In this document: piece by piece, positions 30,703 through 39,988 of the stretch | Numbering within the stretch: the first letter of the stretch is position 1 | Layout: the number at the start of each line of letters is the position of its first letter | NCBI GenBank assembly: GCA_963825415.1 | Contig: CAWGTD010000003.1 | Coordinates: forward strand, 620,001-684,000 | Source: BP-464 sp963825415 | GTDB taxonomy: Bacteria > Actinomycetota > Thermoleophilia > Solirubrobacterales > Solirubrobacteraceae | Direction of reading: 5' to 3' | DNA: 64,000 nt | Made by a program: the position numbers and the translations under genes | Notes under the pieces: model-generated | The model's input: only the letters and a program-made list of their open reading frames with translations | What the model was told of the DNA's origin: nothing | Databases searched by the model: none

Positions 30703-33700
30703 ATGAGGGGAAGGATTTGCGTCGTATTGGCGACGTTCGGGGCGACGCTCTCGCTGGTCGCTGCATCCACGGCCGGCGCCGCGCCGCGGATCGAGGCCTA
30801 CGAGGTGGTGGTGCCCAACGCCAAGGCGTTGTCGTACCTGGCGAGCCTGGGCTTCGACATCACCGAGACGCGCCGGGGCAGCCGCGTCGAGATCGACGCG
30901 AGCCCCGAGCAGGCGCAGGCGCTGCGCAAGCTCGGCATGGCGCCCAAGCTGCGGCGTGACGCCGAGGGCCTGAGCTCGCTGCAGTCCGACGCGCGGATCC
31001 AGGAGGCCGACGGCTCCTACAAGGTCTACCGCCCGTACTTCGACCCGACCTACGTCGGCACCGACGCCAACGGCGACCCGCGCCCGACGCTGTACGAGGA
31101 GATGCTCAACCTCGCCGCGTCGAATCCGAACATCGCCAAGCCCGTGGTCATCGGCCACTCGCTCAACGGCGCGCCGATCCTCGCCGTGCGCGTGACCAAG
31201 GACGCGCAGGACCCGCAGCTCACCGACGGCCAGCGGCCGGCGACGATCTTCATGGCGGCCCAGCACGCCCGCGAGTGGATCACCCCCGAGATGATCCGCC
31301 GCCTTGCGCACCTCTTCATCGACAACTACGGCGGCACCGGCCGCGCGGAGACCACCGACGGCGGCGGGATCGTCGGCCTGAAGAAGTCATACCTCACGCA
31401 GCTGGTCAACACGCGCGAGCTGTGGTTCGTCGTGGTGTCCAACCCCGACGGCTACGACTTCACCTTCACGCCGGGCAACCGCCTGTGGCGCAAGAACCTG
31501 CGCGACAACAACGGCGACGGCCAGATCGACATCAATCACGACGGCGTCGATCCCAACCGCAACTACCCGAGCAAGTGGAACTACGACGACGAGGGGTCGT
31601 CGAGCGACCCGTCGAGCGAGACGTTCAGAGGTACCGAGGCATCATCCGAGCCCGAGACGCGCGCGATGGACGGCTTCCTGCGGCGGGTCGGCTTCCAGAT
31701 GATGGTCAACTACCACTCGGCGGCGGAGCTGCTGCTCTATCCGCTGGGCTGGCAGTCGCAGACCTACACCGCCGACGACCCGCTGTTCCGCGCGCTGTCC
31801 GGCACGCTGCGCGACTCGGCCGTGAAGGGCATCGAGCCCGGCGCGCCGGACGACTACGTGCCCGAGGTCGGCGCCTTCCTCTACACGACCAACGGCGAGA
31901 CCACCGACCACGCGTACACCAAGTACGGCACGCTCGCGTGGACGCCGGAGATGGACGTCTCCGACCCCGAGCGGGGTGGCGGCGCCAGCGTGTTCGAGTT
32001 CCAGGACTCCGAGGCCGACGTCGAGGACGCGTTCGAGAAGAACGTCCCCTTCGCGCTCGACATCGCTGAGTCCTCGGCGCACCCGTCGAACCCGACCTCG
32101 CACCTGGGCAACACCGCGCCCGACTTCCAGCTGGACACGTTCGACGTCTCCTACGGCGACCCGCAGACGGTCGAGGTCGATGCCAAGCGCGGCCTCGGCG
32201 CGATCACCGCGCACTGGGCGGTCGAGGGCAATGAGGAGCACACGGCGCCGATGTCGGAGTGGAGCGGCGGCGAGCGCTACGGCGACGAGGGCGACGTCTA
32301 CTACCACCGCGTCCGCGGCCAGATCACCGGAACCAAGCCGGGCGACCATGTGCGCGTCTGGTTCGAGGGCGACGGCAAGACGTCGAAGGCGTTCACCTAC
32401 GTCGTGCACAGCGACACCGGCAACCCGGTGCTGATCCTGTCGGCCGAGGACTACTCGGGCAACAGCGCCCTGCCGGCGTACGACAGCACCAGCGGGCCGT
32501 TCTTCCTGAACTACTACGAGGCCGCACTCGACGCGGCGGGCGTCGGACACGACGTCTACGACGTCGACGCCATGGGTCGCGAGGCGCCGGACGCGCTCGG
32601 CGTGCTCAGCCACTACAAGGCGGTGGTCTGGTACACGGGCAACGACCTGATCGTCCGCGAGCCCGGGCAGGGGCCCGGGACCGGCGTGAGCAAGCTCGTC
32701 AACGACGAGATCCTCCAGGTCCGCGACTACCTCAACGAGGGCGGCAAGCTGCTCTACACGGGGCAGAACGCGGCGACCAACACCCAGGACGAGGGGTTCG
32801 TCTACAACCCGGCCGGCCAGCCGCCGTTCTGCAACGACGACGCGGTTGCCGACCAGTGCGTGCCGATGGACAACGACTTCCTCCAGTACTGGCTGGGGGC
32901 CTACGTCCACATCAACGTGACGGGTGACCCGTTCGCCGGCGCCGACCTCGACGCCGCGCGGGCGCTGTCGTTCCAGCTCGGCGGTGGCCCGTTCGGCTCG
33001 TCGCAGTTCGCCCTCAACGGGCCCGACAGCGCCGAGAACCAGGGGCACGTCTACTCGATGGTGCCCACGTCGAACCTGCTGCCGAAGTCCGTCTACCCGC
33101 AGTTCGCCTCCGAGCGGGCGGCTGCGATCGACGGGACCCAGCGCATTCGACCCGCCGACAGGCTCTCAGTACATGGTCGCCGCGCTCGCGGGACGTCAAC
33201 TGGCAGCGGCTGAGCAAGACGGTCGACCTGACGGGCGCAGGCAGCGCGTCGCTGCGCTTCAAGTTGTCCTACGACACCGAGCCCGCCTGGGACTTCGTGT
33301 TCGTCGAGGCCCACACAGTCGGGCAGGACGACTGGACCACGCTGCCCGACGCCAACGGCCACACGTCCGACGACCCGGGCGATAGCTGCCCCGAGGGCTG
33401 GCGCGAGCTGCACCCGTTCATCGACCACTACCAGACGCTCGACGCCGCCGACGGCTCGTGCACGAACACGGGCAGCAGCGGCGCATGGAACGCGGCCAGC
33501 GGCAACTCGGGCGGCTTCGGGGAGTGGGACGTCGACCTGAGCTCGTTCGCCGGCAAGAACGTGGAGGTGGCGATCTCCTACGTGCAGGACTGGGCGACCG
33601 GCGGACTCGGGGCGTTCCTCGACGACGTGTCGATCACCAAGGACGGGACCGCGATCGCCGAGACGTCGTTCGAGTCCGACGACGGCGGCTGGGCCGTCGG

Positions 33701-34361
33701 AGCGCCGGACGGCTCCTCGCACGAAGCCACCTGGCAGCGTCGCGCATCGGTGGGCTTCACCGAGGGTCCCGGGGTCGCGACAGCCGACACGCTGTATTAC
33801 GCCTTCGGCCTGGAAGGCGTCACCGGCGCGGCGTCGCGGGCCGAGCTGATGACCAACGCGATGCGCTACCTCGGCGTCACCACATCAGGCGGTGGCTCGG
33901 GCGGTGGCGGCGGAGGTGGCGGTGCCGGCACCCAGACGCCGCCCGGCGGAGGCGGTTCGCCGCCTGCGGACGTCGGCGGCGAGGCCCAGAGCGGCGCGGG
34001 CGGCCAGAACGCGATCGGCGGCGCGAAGGCCCCGGCGCGGGTGAGCTTCGCTCGCCAGACGCTGCGGGTTCCGAAGGGCAGGCACTACGTCCGCGTGAAG
34101 CTGGCCTGCCCGGTGTCGACCGGGACGTCGACCCGCTGTCGCGGGGTCCTGCGGATGCTGCTCGGCGGCACGCTGCTCGCCAGGCGGGCGTTCTCGATCC
34201 CGGCGGACACGCCGGCAACGGTCCGGCTGCAGCTGCGCGATCGCGACTACCGCAGGCTGCGCGCCCGCGGCCGGATGAAGGTCAGCGGGATCGTCCTCAC
34301 CCGCGGCGCCGACGGGCGCCAGCGGCGGGTGGCGGCGACGATCACGCTGTTGCCCTCCTGA
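30703..34361 (+). CDS. Secreted M14-family zinc carboxypeptidase with C-terminal accessory domains, two frameshifts
   Basis: A signal peptide (MRGRICVVLATFGATLSLVA) precedes an M14 domain with zinc ligands H188 and E191 in AAQHAREW and H338 in MVNYHSA, substrate-binding NRNYP, and probable catalytic E416 in AWTPEMD. Next come a domain of about 300 residues (ILSAEDYSG, LLYTGQNA), a MAM/immune-inhibitor-like module (WDFVFVEAHT, DWATGGLGAFLDDV), a Gly-rich linker and a C-terminal beta domain. One extra C at 33137-33139 and one extra base at 33184-33189 put the last third in another frame; corrected length is 1218 residues. A good AAGGGAG ribosome site precedes ATG 30703. It likely degrades extracellular protein. 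Confidence 0.88.
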
Positions 34362-34372
34362 CGCAATTGGCA

Positions 34373-34401
34373 GGCGCGCGGCACGTCGGGTGCCGCGCGC
34401 C
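34373..34401. terminator. Bidirectional terminator hairpin between convergent genes
   Basis: GGCGCGCGGCA (34373-34383) and TGCCGCGCGCC (34391-34401) form a perfect 11-bp stem with a 7-base loop, twelve bases after the M14 stop and six before the end of the convergent glycosidase. No T-run. Confidence 0.6.
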
Positions 34402-34407
34402 GCGCCG

Positions 34408-36396
34408 CTAGCGCTTGCGCTTCTTCGACCCTGCCTTGGCGATGTAGGTGTCGGGCGCGTCGACCTGGACGTCCTTGTCCTTGAAGAAGTCGCGGACGAT
34501 GACGCTGCCGAAGATGACCTTGACCTCGGTCGTGTCGCAGGTGTCGGTGACCTTCCAGACGGTGCCGCGCTCGACGCCCGACGCGTGCTTGCCGATCACG
34601 TTGAACTTGCCCGACGCCTTGGCGTTCAGGTAGCGCACGACGCGCCGGCGGGCCGTTTCGGCGACCCAAGTCGGCCAGGTCGACGCCGAGGTCGCGTTGG
34701 CGGCGGCGCAGAGCTTCTTGCGGCGCTTGCCCTTGATCAGCTTGATCCGGGTGACGAGCTTGCCGTTGACGAACGTCAGCGGCTGGGTGAACGTGAACAC
34801 CCCGCCGTTGAAGTCGCCGGTGAAGGTGCCACCGACGCCGTCGGCGACCACGAGCTCGATCGAGCCCTTCTTGGTGTCGATCTCGCTGCCGACCGGCACC
34901 AGCTCGCCCGGCTTGAGCAGGACGCAGCGCTTCTTACCGGGCCTCCGGATGCACACGCGGCCGTCGATGTCCTGGACGCCACCCGACTTCCCGGCCACCG
35001 GCGGCGGCGGCGTCGAGCCGCCCTTGACGACGCGGATGTCCTTGGTCGTGGAGTTGCCGTTGCCGTCGAGCGCGTAGATCTGGATCGTGTGCAGACCCGA
35101 CTTGAGCTGCTTGGCGCCCTGCCATTCCATCTCGGCGTGGCGGTTCGTCGGGTAGGCCGCCGCCGCGGTCCCCGTGAAGTTGCGGATCTTGTCGCCGTCG
35201 GCCAGGAAGGTGATCCGGGCGACCCCGTTGGGGTCGGTCGCGTCGGCCTCGATCACGAGCGGCTTGCCGGTCTTGATCCGACCGCCCTCGGCGGGGGACT
35301 TGACCGAGATCTTCGGCGGTTCGAAGTCGCCGCAGGACTGACCCGCGAAGGCGTCCCTGCCGGCCGCCACGTCCACGAAGGCCGCGTAGGAGGGCTTGGG
35401 AGAACCGTCGCTGCGGATGAGCCCGTACTGGCCGCTCTCGGGATCGTCCTGCAAGGTGAACCACTGTGCGTTGGCGACGTAGGGGAAGTCCTTCAGGCAA
35501 TGCCACGCCATCCGAAGGAAGCGGGCCTGCTCGTCCTCGCTCACGCCGGCGTTCTTCTGGCCGGCGAACATGCCGGACTGGCAGAGCCCTCCGGCCGTCG
35601 ACCACCCGAGCTCGGTCATCCAGATCGGCTTGCCGTCGTCACCGTGGCTGACCATCACCTTGCGGACCTCGATCAGGCCGAGGAACGAGAAGCGCCCGAC
35701 GCGCCCGTCGGTGGTTCTCTGGAAGTTGTCGGGCCCGACCACCGAGCACGCGGTGTCGGTGTGGATGGCGACCCCGTCGAAGGCCCCGCCGGACCCTCCA
35801 CCCAACGACTTGTAGACGGCGTCGAGGAACTCGAAGTTGTTGCCGGTCAGAGGCCCGAAGAAGACCGTCGCGAACGGGTGGACGCGTGGGTAGACGGCCT
35901 TCAGCAGGGCCGCGTACCCCGCGGGGTCGCCGCCCGCCTTGCCCCACCAGAGGGCCTCGTCGGGCTCGTTCCAGATCTCCCACACCACGACCTTGCCGAC
36001 CCATCGCTGGGCCAGTGCGCCGACGAAGCCGGCGAAGCGGTTGTTGTCGGCGGGCGGCGCGCCCTTCCCGGTGACGACGATCACGGGCTTGGCGCCGCGC
36101 GCGACGATGTCGTTGACGATTCCGTCGTAGGCGGCGGCCACGCTCGGGTCCAGCGTCGCCTCGCCCTGCCACAGCAGGAAGACGCGCACGGTCCCGGCAC
36201 CAGTTGCGACGGCCGCGGGCACCATCGAACCCGAGACGGCGCCGCCGTGGATGTTGATGCCCGCAGCGGCCCCGTGCGCGGCCGCCGGGATCAGAGCGAG
36301 GGCGAAGCAGGCCGTGATGGCGAGGCGGCAAAACGACTTGGACAGGGTGCGTTCCTTGCTGGACCGGAGAACGGGGACTTTGATGCTGATCTGCAT
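34408..36396 (-). CDS. Secreted glycoside hydrolase (clan GH-A, GH39/GH5-like)
   Basis: A 662-residue protein with a signal peptide (FCRLAITACFALALIPAAAHG, about 22-42). The TIM-barrel catalytic domain has the acid/base glutamate in VVVWEIWNEPDEA (E144) and the nucleophile in PIWMTELGWST (E262). It is followed by an Ig/Big-like domain (PKISVKSPAEGGRIKTGKP), a Pro-rich linker and a C-terminal domain of about 200 residues that binds nothing I recognise. The N-terminus before the signal peptide is long for an exported protein; a start nearer residue 19, after AAGGAACG, is plausible. Substrate is unknown. Confidence 0.82.
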   Translation of the reverse strand: MQISIKVPVLRSSKERTLSKSFCRLAITACFALALIPAAAHGAAAGINIHGGAVSGSMVPAAVATGAGTVRVFLLWQGEATLDPSVAAAYDGIVNDIVARGAKPVIVVTGKGAPPADNNRFAGFVGALAQRWVGKVVVWEIWNEPDEALWWGKAGGDPAGYAALLKAVYPRVHPFATVFFGPLTGNNFEFLDAVYKSLGGGSGGAFDGVAIHTDTACSVVGPDNFQRTTDGRVGRFSFLGLIEVRKVMVSHGDDGKPIWMTELGWSTAGGLCQSGMFAGQKNAGVSEDEQARFLRMAWHCLKDFPYVANAQWFTLQDDPESGQYGLIRSDGSPKPSYAAFVDVAAGRDAFAGQSCGDFEPPKISVKSPAEGGRIKTGKPLVIEADATDPNGVARITFLADGDKIRNFTGTAAAAYPTNRHAEMEWQGAKQLKSGLHTIQIYALDGNGNSTTKDIRVVKGGSTPPPPVAGKSGGVQDIDGRVCIRRPGKKRCVLLKPGELVPVGSEIDTKKGSIELVVADGVGGTFTGDFNGGVFTFTQPLTFVNGKLVTRIKLIKGKRRKKLCAAANATSASTWPTWVAETARRRVVRYLNAKASGKFNVIGKHASGVERGTVWKVTDTCDTTEVKVIFGSVIVRDFFKDKDVQVDAPDTYIAKAGSKKRKR

Positions 36397-36449
36397 CGAC
36401 GATCGTCGGCTTAACCTAAACCGAGGGTAGCCCTAAAAGAGCGGTCTGT

Positions 36450-36487
36450 CGGCCTCATGGACCGACGTCGGAGGGGGTCCGAGGCCG
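36450..36487. repeat. Imperfect hairpin in the divergent spacer upstream of the DUF151 gene
   Basis: CGGCCTC and TGGACC on the left can pair with GGTCC and GAGGCCG on the right, with a bulge. Function unknown; it lies between the glycosidase start and the DUF151 promoter. Confidence 0.3.
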
Positions 36488-36511
36488 CCGAGGAGGCGGA
36501 GAACCGCCGCC

Positions 36512-36517
36512 TATACT
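36512..36517 (+). promoter_or_regulatory. -10 element of leaderless promoter for the DUF151 gene
   Basis: TATACT ends eight bases before the GTG start at 36525, so the transcript should start at or next to the start codon. One of the clearest examples of this pattern in the window. Confidence 0.5.
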
Positions 36518-36524
36518 GCCGCGC

Positions 36525-37016
36525 GTGCAGGAGATGGTCATCTACGGGGTGAGCTTCGACATGGTTGGCAAGCAGCCGATCGTGCTTCTCAAGACCGTCG
36601 ACTCCAACAAGTTCCTGCCGATCTGGATCGGCCATCCGGAGGCCGCCGCGATCCTCATGAAGCTCCAGGGAGCTTCGACCCCCCGGCCGATGACGCACGA
36701 CCTGCTGTGCGACATGCTCGGCGAGCTCGACGCCAAGTGCACGCGCGTGGCGGTCACCGAGCTGCGCGACAACACGTTCTTCGCGTCGATCACGCTGACG
36801 GTCAACGGCGGGACGGACATCGAGATCGACTCGCGCCCTTCCGACGCCCTGGCGATCGCGGTGCGCTCCGGCGCGCCGATCTTCGCCGCCGAGGACGTCA
36901 TCGCCGAGTCCGCGATCGAGTTCGAGCACGAGGTCGAGGACACCGAGGAGGTCGTCGAGAAGTTCAAGGACTTCCTCGACCAGGTCACGCCTGAGGACTT
37001 CGCCGGCGAGAGCTGA
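36525..37016 (+). CDS. Bifunctional nuclease family protein (DUF151)
   Basis: A 163-residue protein of the BFN/DUF151 family, whose plant members have DNase and RNase activity; the bacterial role is unclear. Landmarks are VLLKTVDSNKFLPIWIGHPEA, PRPMTHDLLCDMLGEL and the highly conserved SRPSDALAIAVRSGAPIFAAE. The GTG start fits the leaderless promoter. A C-terminal acidic helix (UVR-like) of about 40 residues is present. Confidence 0.92.
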   Translation: MQEMVIYGVSFDMVGKQPIVLLKTVDSNKFLPIWIGHPEAAAILMKLQGASTPRPMTHDLLCDMLGELDAKCTRVAVTELRDNTFFASITLTVNGGTDIEIDSRPSDALAIAVRSGAPIFAAEDVIAESAIEFEHEVEDTEEVVEKFKDFLDQVTPEDFAGES

Positions 37017-37061
37017 CGCTTTCGCGGCCATCCCACTTCTGTCCCCGCAGGCGCGGAGACG

Positions 37062-37988
37062 CTACGCCCGGGCTCCGGCGAGGATCCGCGCGACCAGTTC
37101 GTCGAAGGCGATGCCGGCGGCGTCGGCGGCCTGCGGCAGCAGGCTCGTCTCGGTCAGCCCCGGGATCGCGTTGACCTCGAGCAGGGTCGGCTCGCTGTCC
37201 GGCCCAAGCATCAGGTCCACGCGCGAGAAGGCGCCGCACCCGAGCGTGTCGTGGGCGCGCAGAGCAAGGTCCTGGACCCGCGCGGTCAGCTCGTCGCCGA
37301 GCTCGGCCGGGCAGACGAACTGCGTGCGCCCGATCTCGTAGCGGGCCTCGAAGTCGTAGAAGTCCTCCTCGCGCGGCACGGCCTCGACGACCGGCAGCGC
37401 CTCGCCGTCGAGCACCGAGACCGCGAGGTCGCGGCCCTCGACGTGGCGCTCGAGCAGGACGCGGTCGGAGTACGAGAAGGCCGCCACCAGCGCGGCGGGG
37501 ACGTCGGCGGCGGTCGCGGCGAACTTGATCCCCAGCGCCGAGCCCTGGTCGGCCGGCTTGACCACCAGCGGGAAGCCGAGCCGCTCCTCGATGGCGCCGA
37601 GCGCCTCGGCCGCCCCCAGCTCCTTGAAGGCCGCCTCGCTGAACGCGAAGAAGTCCGGCGTCGGGATGCCGGCATCGCGGAAGGCGTGCTTGGCCAGCAC
37701 CTTGTCGGCGCAGCGCATGCACGCGCTCACGCCCGAGCCGGTGTACGGCACCCCGATGATCTCCAGCAGCTCCTGCACGGTGCCGTCCTCACCGTCGCGG
37801 CCGTGCAGCGCGACGAACGCCGCGTCGGGCCGCAGGTCGCGCAGCCGCGCCACGAGGTCGTGCCCGACGTCGATCCCGTGCACCTCGTGGCCCAGCCGCT
37901 CGAGCGCGTCCTCGACCCGCGCGCCGGACTTCAGCGAGACGCCGCGCTCGAGCGAGCGGCCGCCCTTCAGCACCGCGACGCGGCTCAC
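37062..37988 (-). CDS. D-alanine--D-alanine ligase-like ATP-grasp protein, copy 2
   Basis: A 308-residue Ddl paralogue. It has LKGGRSLERGVSLKSG, the HGRDGEDG loop, PYTGSGVSA, the ATP-grasp VKPADQGSALGI and the metal-binding FSRVDLMLGPD to LLEVNAIPGLTETS. It differs from copy 1 at 883-1845 in the GSALGI loop (GSSVGI there) and in the omega-loop region, so substrate preference may differ. The ATG overlaps the stop of the upstream aminotransferase (37985-37988), an unusual partner for Ddl. Confidence 0.88.
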   Translation of the reverse strand: MSRVAVLKGGRSLERGVSLKSGARVEDALERLGHEVHGIDVGHDLVARLRDLRPDAAFVALHGRDGEDGTVQELLEIIGVPYTGSGVSACMRCADKVLAKHAFRDAGIPTPDFFAFSEAAFKELGAAEALGAIEERLGFPLVVKPADQGSALGIKFAATAADVPAALVAAFSYSDRVLLERHVEGRDLAVSVLDGEALPVVEAVPREEDFYDFEARYEIGRTQFVCPAELGDELTARVQDLALRAHDTLGCGAFSRVDLMLGPDSEPTLLEVNAIPGLTETSLLPQAADAAGIAFDELVARILAGARA

Positions 37989-39367
37989 GGCGCCGAGCGC
38001 CGCCGCCGGTCGCGCCGCGGGAGCTCGAGCACGTCGGCCAGCTCGCCGGCGGACTCGTCGCGCTCACCCCGTGCGCGTGCCGGCGACTCGGGAGGCTTGC
38101 CGGTGAGCGTTCCGTAGAGGTCGACCTGCTCGCGCACGACCTCGCCGATGCGCCGCACGCCCTCGCGGATGTCGTCCTCACGGACGCCGGAGAAGTTCAG
38201 GCGCATCGACGACCCGCCGCGACCGTCGACGTAGGCGGCCCGCCCGGGGACGAATGCCACATTGCGCTCCTCCAGCGCCCGCGCGAGGAGGTCGGTCGTG
38301 TCGATGAAGTCCGGCAACGTGGCCCAGATGAACAGGCCGCCGCCCGGCCGCGTCCAGGTCGCCTCGCGAGGCAGGTGCTCGGCGAGCGCGTCGAGCATCG
38401 TGTCGCGCCGCCGGCGGTAGAGCTCGCGCAGCTCCTCGAGGTAGTCCTCCCAGCGCCGCTCGGCGAAGTAGGCGGCGACGAACAGTTGGCTCAGCGACGA
38501 GGAGCACAGGTCGGCGCCCTGCTTGCCGAGGTTCATCTTCTCGAGGACCGGCCGCGGGGCCACCGTCCAGCCCAGGCGGATGCCCGGCGAGAGGATCTTC
38601 GAGAACGTGCCGAGGTAGATGACGAACCGCCCGCGGTCAAGCGAGAGCAGCGTCGGCAGCGGCTCGCCCTCGTATCGCAGCAGCCCGTAGGGGTTGTCCT
38701 CGAGGATCAGCAGCTCGCGCTCGTGGGCCACCTCGACAAGCCGCCGCCGCCGCGGCAGCGAGAGCGTGACGCCGGCCGGGTTCTGGAAGTTGGGCACGGT
38801 GTAGATGAACTTCGGGCGGCGCCCCTCGCGCTCGAGCCGGTCGAGTGTCAGCTCGAGCTCGTCGACGAGCATGCCGTCGGCGTCCATCGGGATCTGCACG
38901 ACGTCGGCCTGGTAGGCGCAGAACGCCGGTACTGCGCCGGGGTACGTGGGCGCCTCGGCGACGATCACGTCGCCCGGGTCGATCAGCGTCTTGCACACCA
39001 GGTCGATCACCTGCTGGCCGCCGGTGGTGACCAGGATGTCCTGGGGGTCGACCGGCGTGCCCTCGGCGGCCATCACCTGCTCGATGCATTCGGTCACCGC
39101 CGTCATGCCCTCGGTCGGCGCGTACTGCAGGGCGCGCGCGGCCGAGTCGGCGGCGACGTGTGAGAGCAGCGCGGCCAGCGATTCGGGCGGGAACGTCGAC
39201 GTGTCGGGCAGCCCGCCGGCCAGCGAGATCACGTCCGGGCGCTCGGTGATCGCCATGAGATCGCGCATCGCCGAGGACTTCATGACGCGCGTGCGGGCGG
39301 CGAACAGCCCGGCGTAGCGCTCCAGGTCCCGAGCCGAGGACCGCCTACCCCGGTCGTCTATCGTCAT
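37985..39367 (-). CDS. PLP-dependent aminotransferase class I/II (LysN/MocR-domain type)
   Basis: A 460-residue fold-type I aminotransferase. PLP-contact segments are TTGGQQVIDLVCK, APTYPGAVPAF, VPNFQNPAGVTLS, EDNPYGLLRY, and the Schiff-base lysine in YLGTFSKILSPGIRLGW. It resembles 2-aminoadipate or alanine/aromatic transaminases. No N-terminal HTH is present, so it is an enzyme rather than a MocR regulator. It overlaps ddl copy 2 by four bases, so it may make an amino acid related to wall synthesis; the substrate is unproven. The last 50 residues are charged and variable. Confidence 0.87.
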   Translation of the reverse strand: MTIDDRGRRSSARDLERYAGLFAARTRVMKSSAMRDLMAITERPDVISLAGGLPDTSTFPPESLAALLSHVAADSAARALQYAPTEGMTAVTECIEQVMAAEGTPVDPQDILVTTGGQQVIDLVCKTLIDPGDVIVAEAPTYPGAVPAFCAYQADVVQIPMDADGMLVDELELTLDRLEREGRRPKFIYTVPNFQNPAGVTLSLPRRRRLVEVAHERELLILEDNPYGLLRYEGEPLPTLLSLDRGRFVIYLGTFSKILSPGIRLGWTVAPRPVLEKMNLGKQGADLCSSSLSQLFVAAYFAERRWEDYLEELRELYRRRRDTMLDALAEHLPREATWTRPGGGLFIWATLPDFIDTTDLLARALEERNVAFVPGRAAYVDGRGGSSMRLNFSGVREDDIREGVRRIGEVVREQVDLYGTLTGKPPESPARARGERDESAGELADVLELPRRDRRRRSAP

Positions 39368-39387
39368 GCGCCGCCACCGTACCGCAC

Positions 39388-39988
39388 GTGCACCTGTTCC
39401 TCGACATCTGCCAAGGGCTCGGACTGGGCGCCGCCGCGGGCATCCGCCCGTTCCTTCCGGCGCTGCTCGTCGGCGGCTTCGCCTCCGCGGATTGGGGGGT
39501 GGACTTCGACGGCACCGACTACGCGTTCCTGGAGAGCCCGGTCTGGCTCGTCGCCGTCGCGGTGCTGCTGGCGCTCACTGTCCTGCTGCGCCGCGGCCAG
39601 GACGACCGGGAGGGCCCGGGCCCGACCGATGCCGCGCTGGGCGGCATGGCGATCGGCCTCGGGGCGCTGTTCTTCGCCGGATCGTTGGCCGACCACGGGC
39701 GCACAGGGCGTGGCGGCGACCGTTCTCGGGTTGCTCGCCGGCGCCGCGGCCGCCGCGCTCGGCCAGGCCGCCGTCCGCGATCTCGCGCGGCGTACCGCCA
39801 AGCGCCTCGACGCCGCCGCTCGCGCTGCCCTGCCCGTCTACTTCGAGGCGGTGGCGCTGTTGCTCTCCGCGCTGAGCATCGCGCTGCCTCCGGTCTCGCT
39901 GCTCATCCTTCCGTTCCTGGCCTGGCTGCTGGCCGGCGGCCGGCGGCGCGAGGGCGGCAAGTACGCGGGCCTGCGCATCCTGCGTTGA
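39388..39988 (+). CDS. DUF4126 family membrane protein, frameshifted in this sequence
   Basis: Starts at GTG 39388. The N-terminal half (GLGLGAAAGIRPFLPALLVG, then VWLVAVAVLLALTVLL) and the C-terminal half (AATVLGLLAGAAAAALGQAA, then LPPVSLLILPFLAWLLAGG) match the two halves of DUF4126 but lie in different frames. Removing one G from GGG at 39697-39699 joins them as DHGAQGVAATV, 199 residues. About four to five membrane helices. Function unknown. Its stop overlaps the TTG start of the next gene (TTGA, 39985-39988). Confidence 0.75.
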
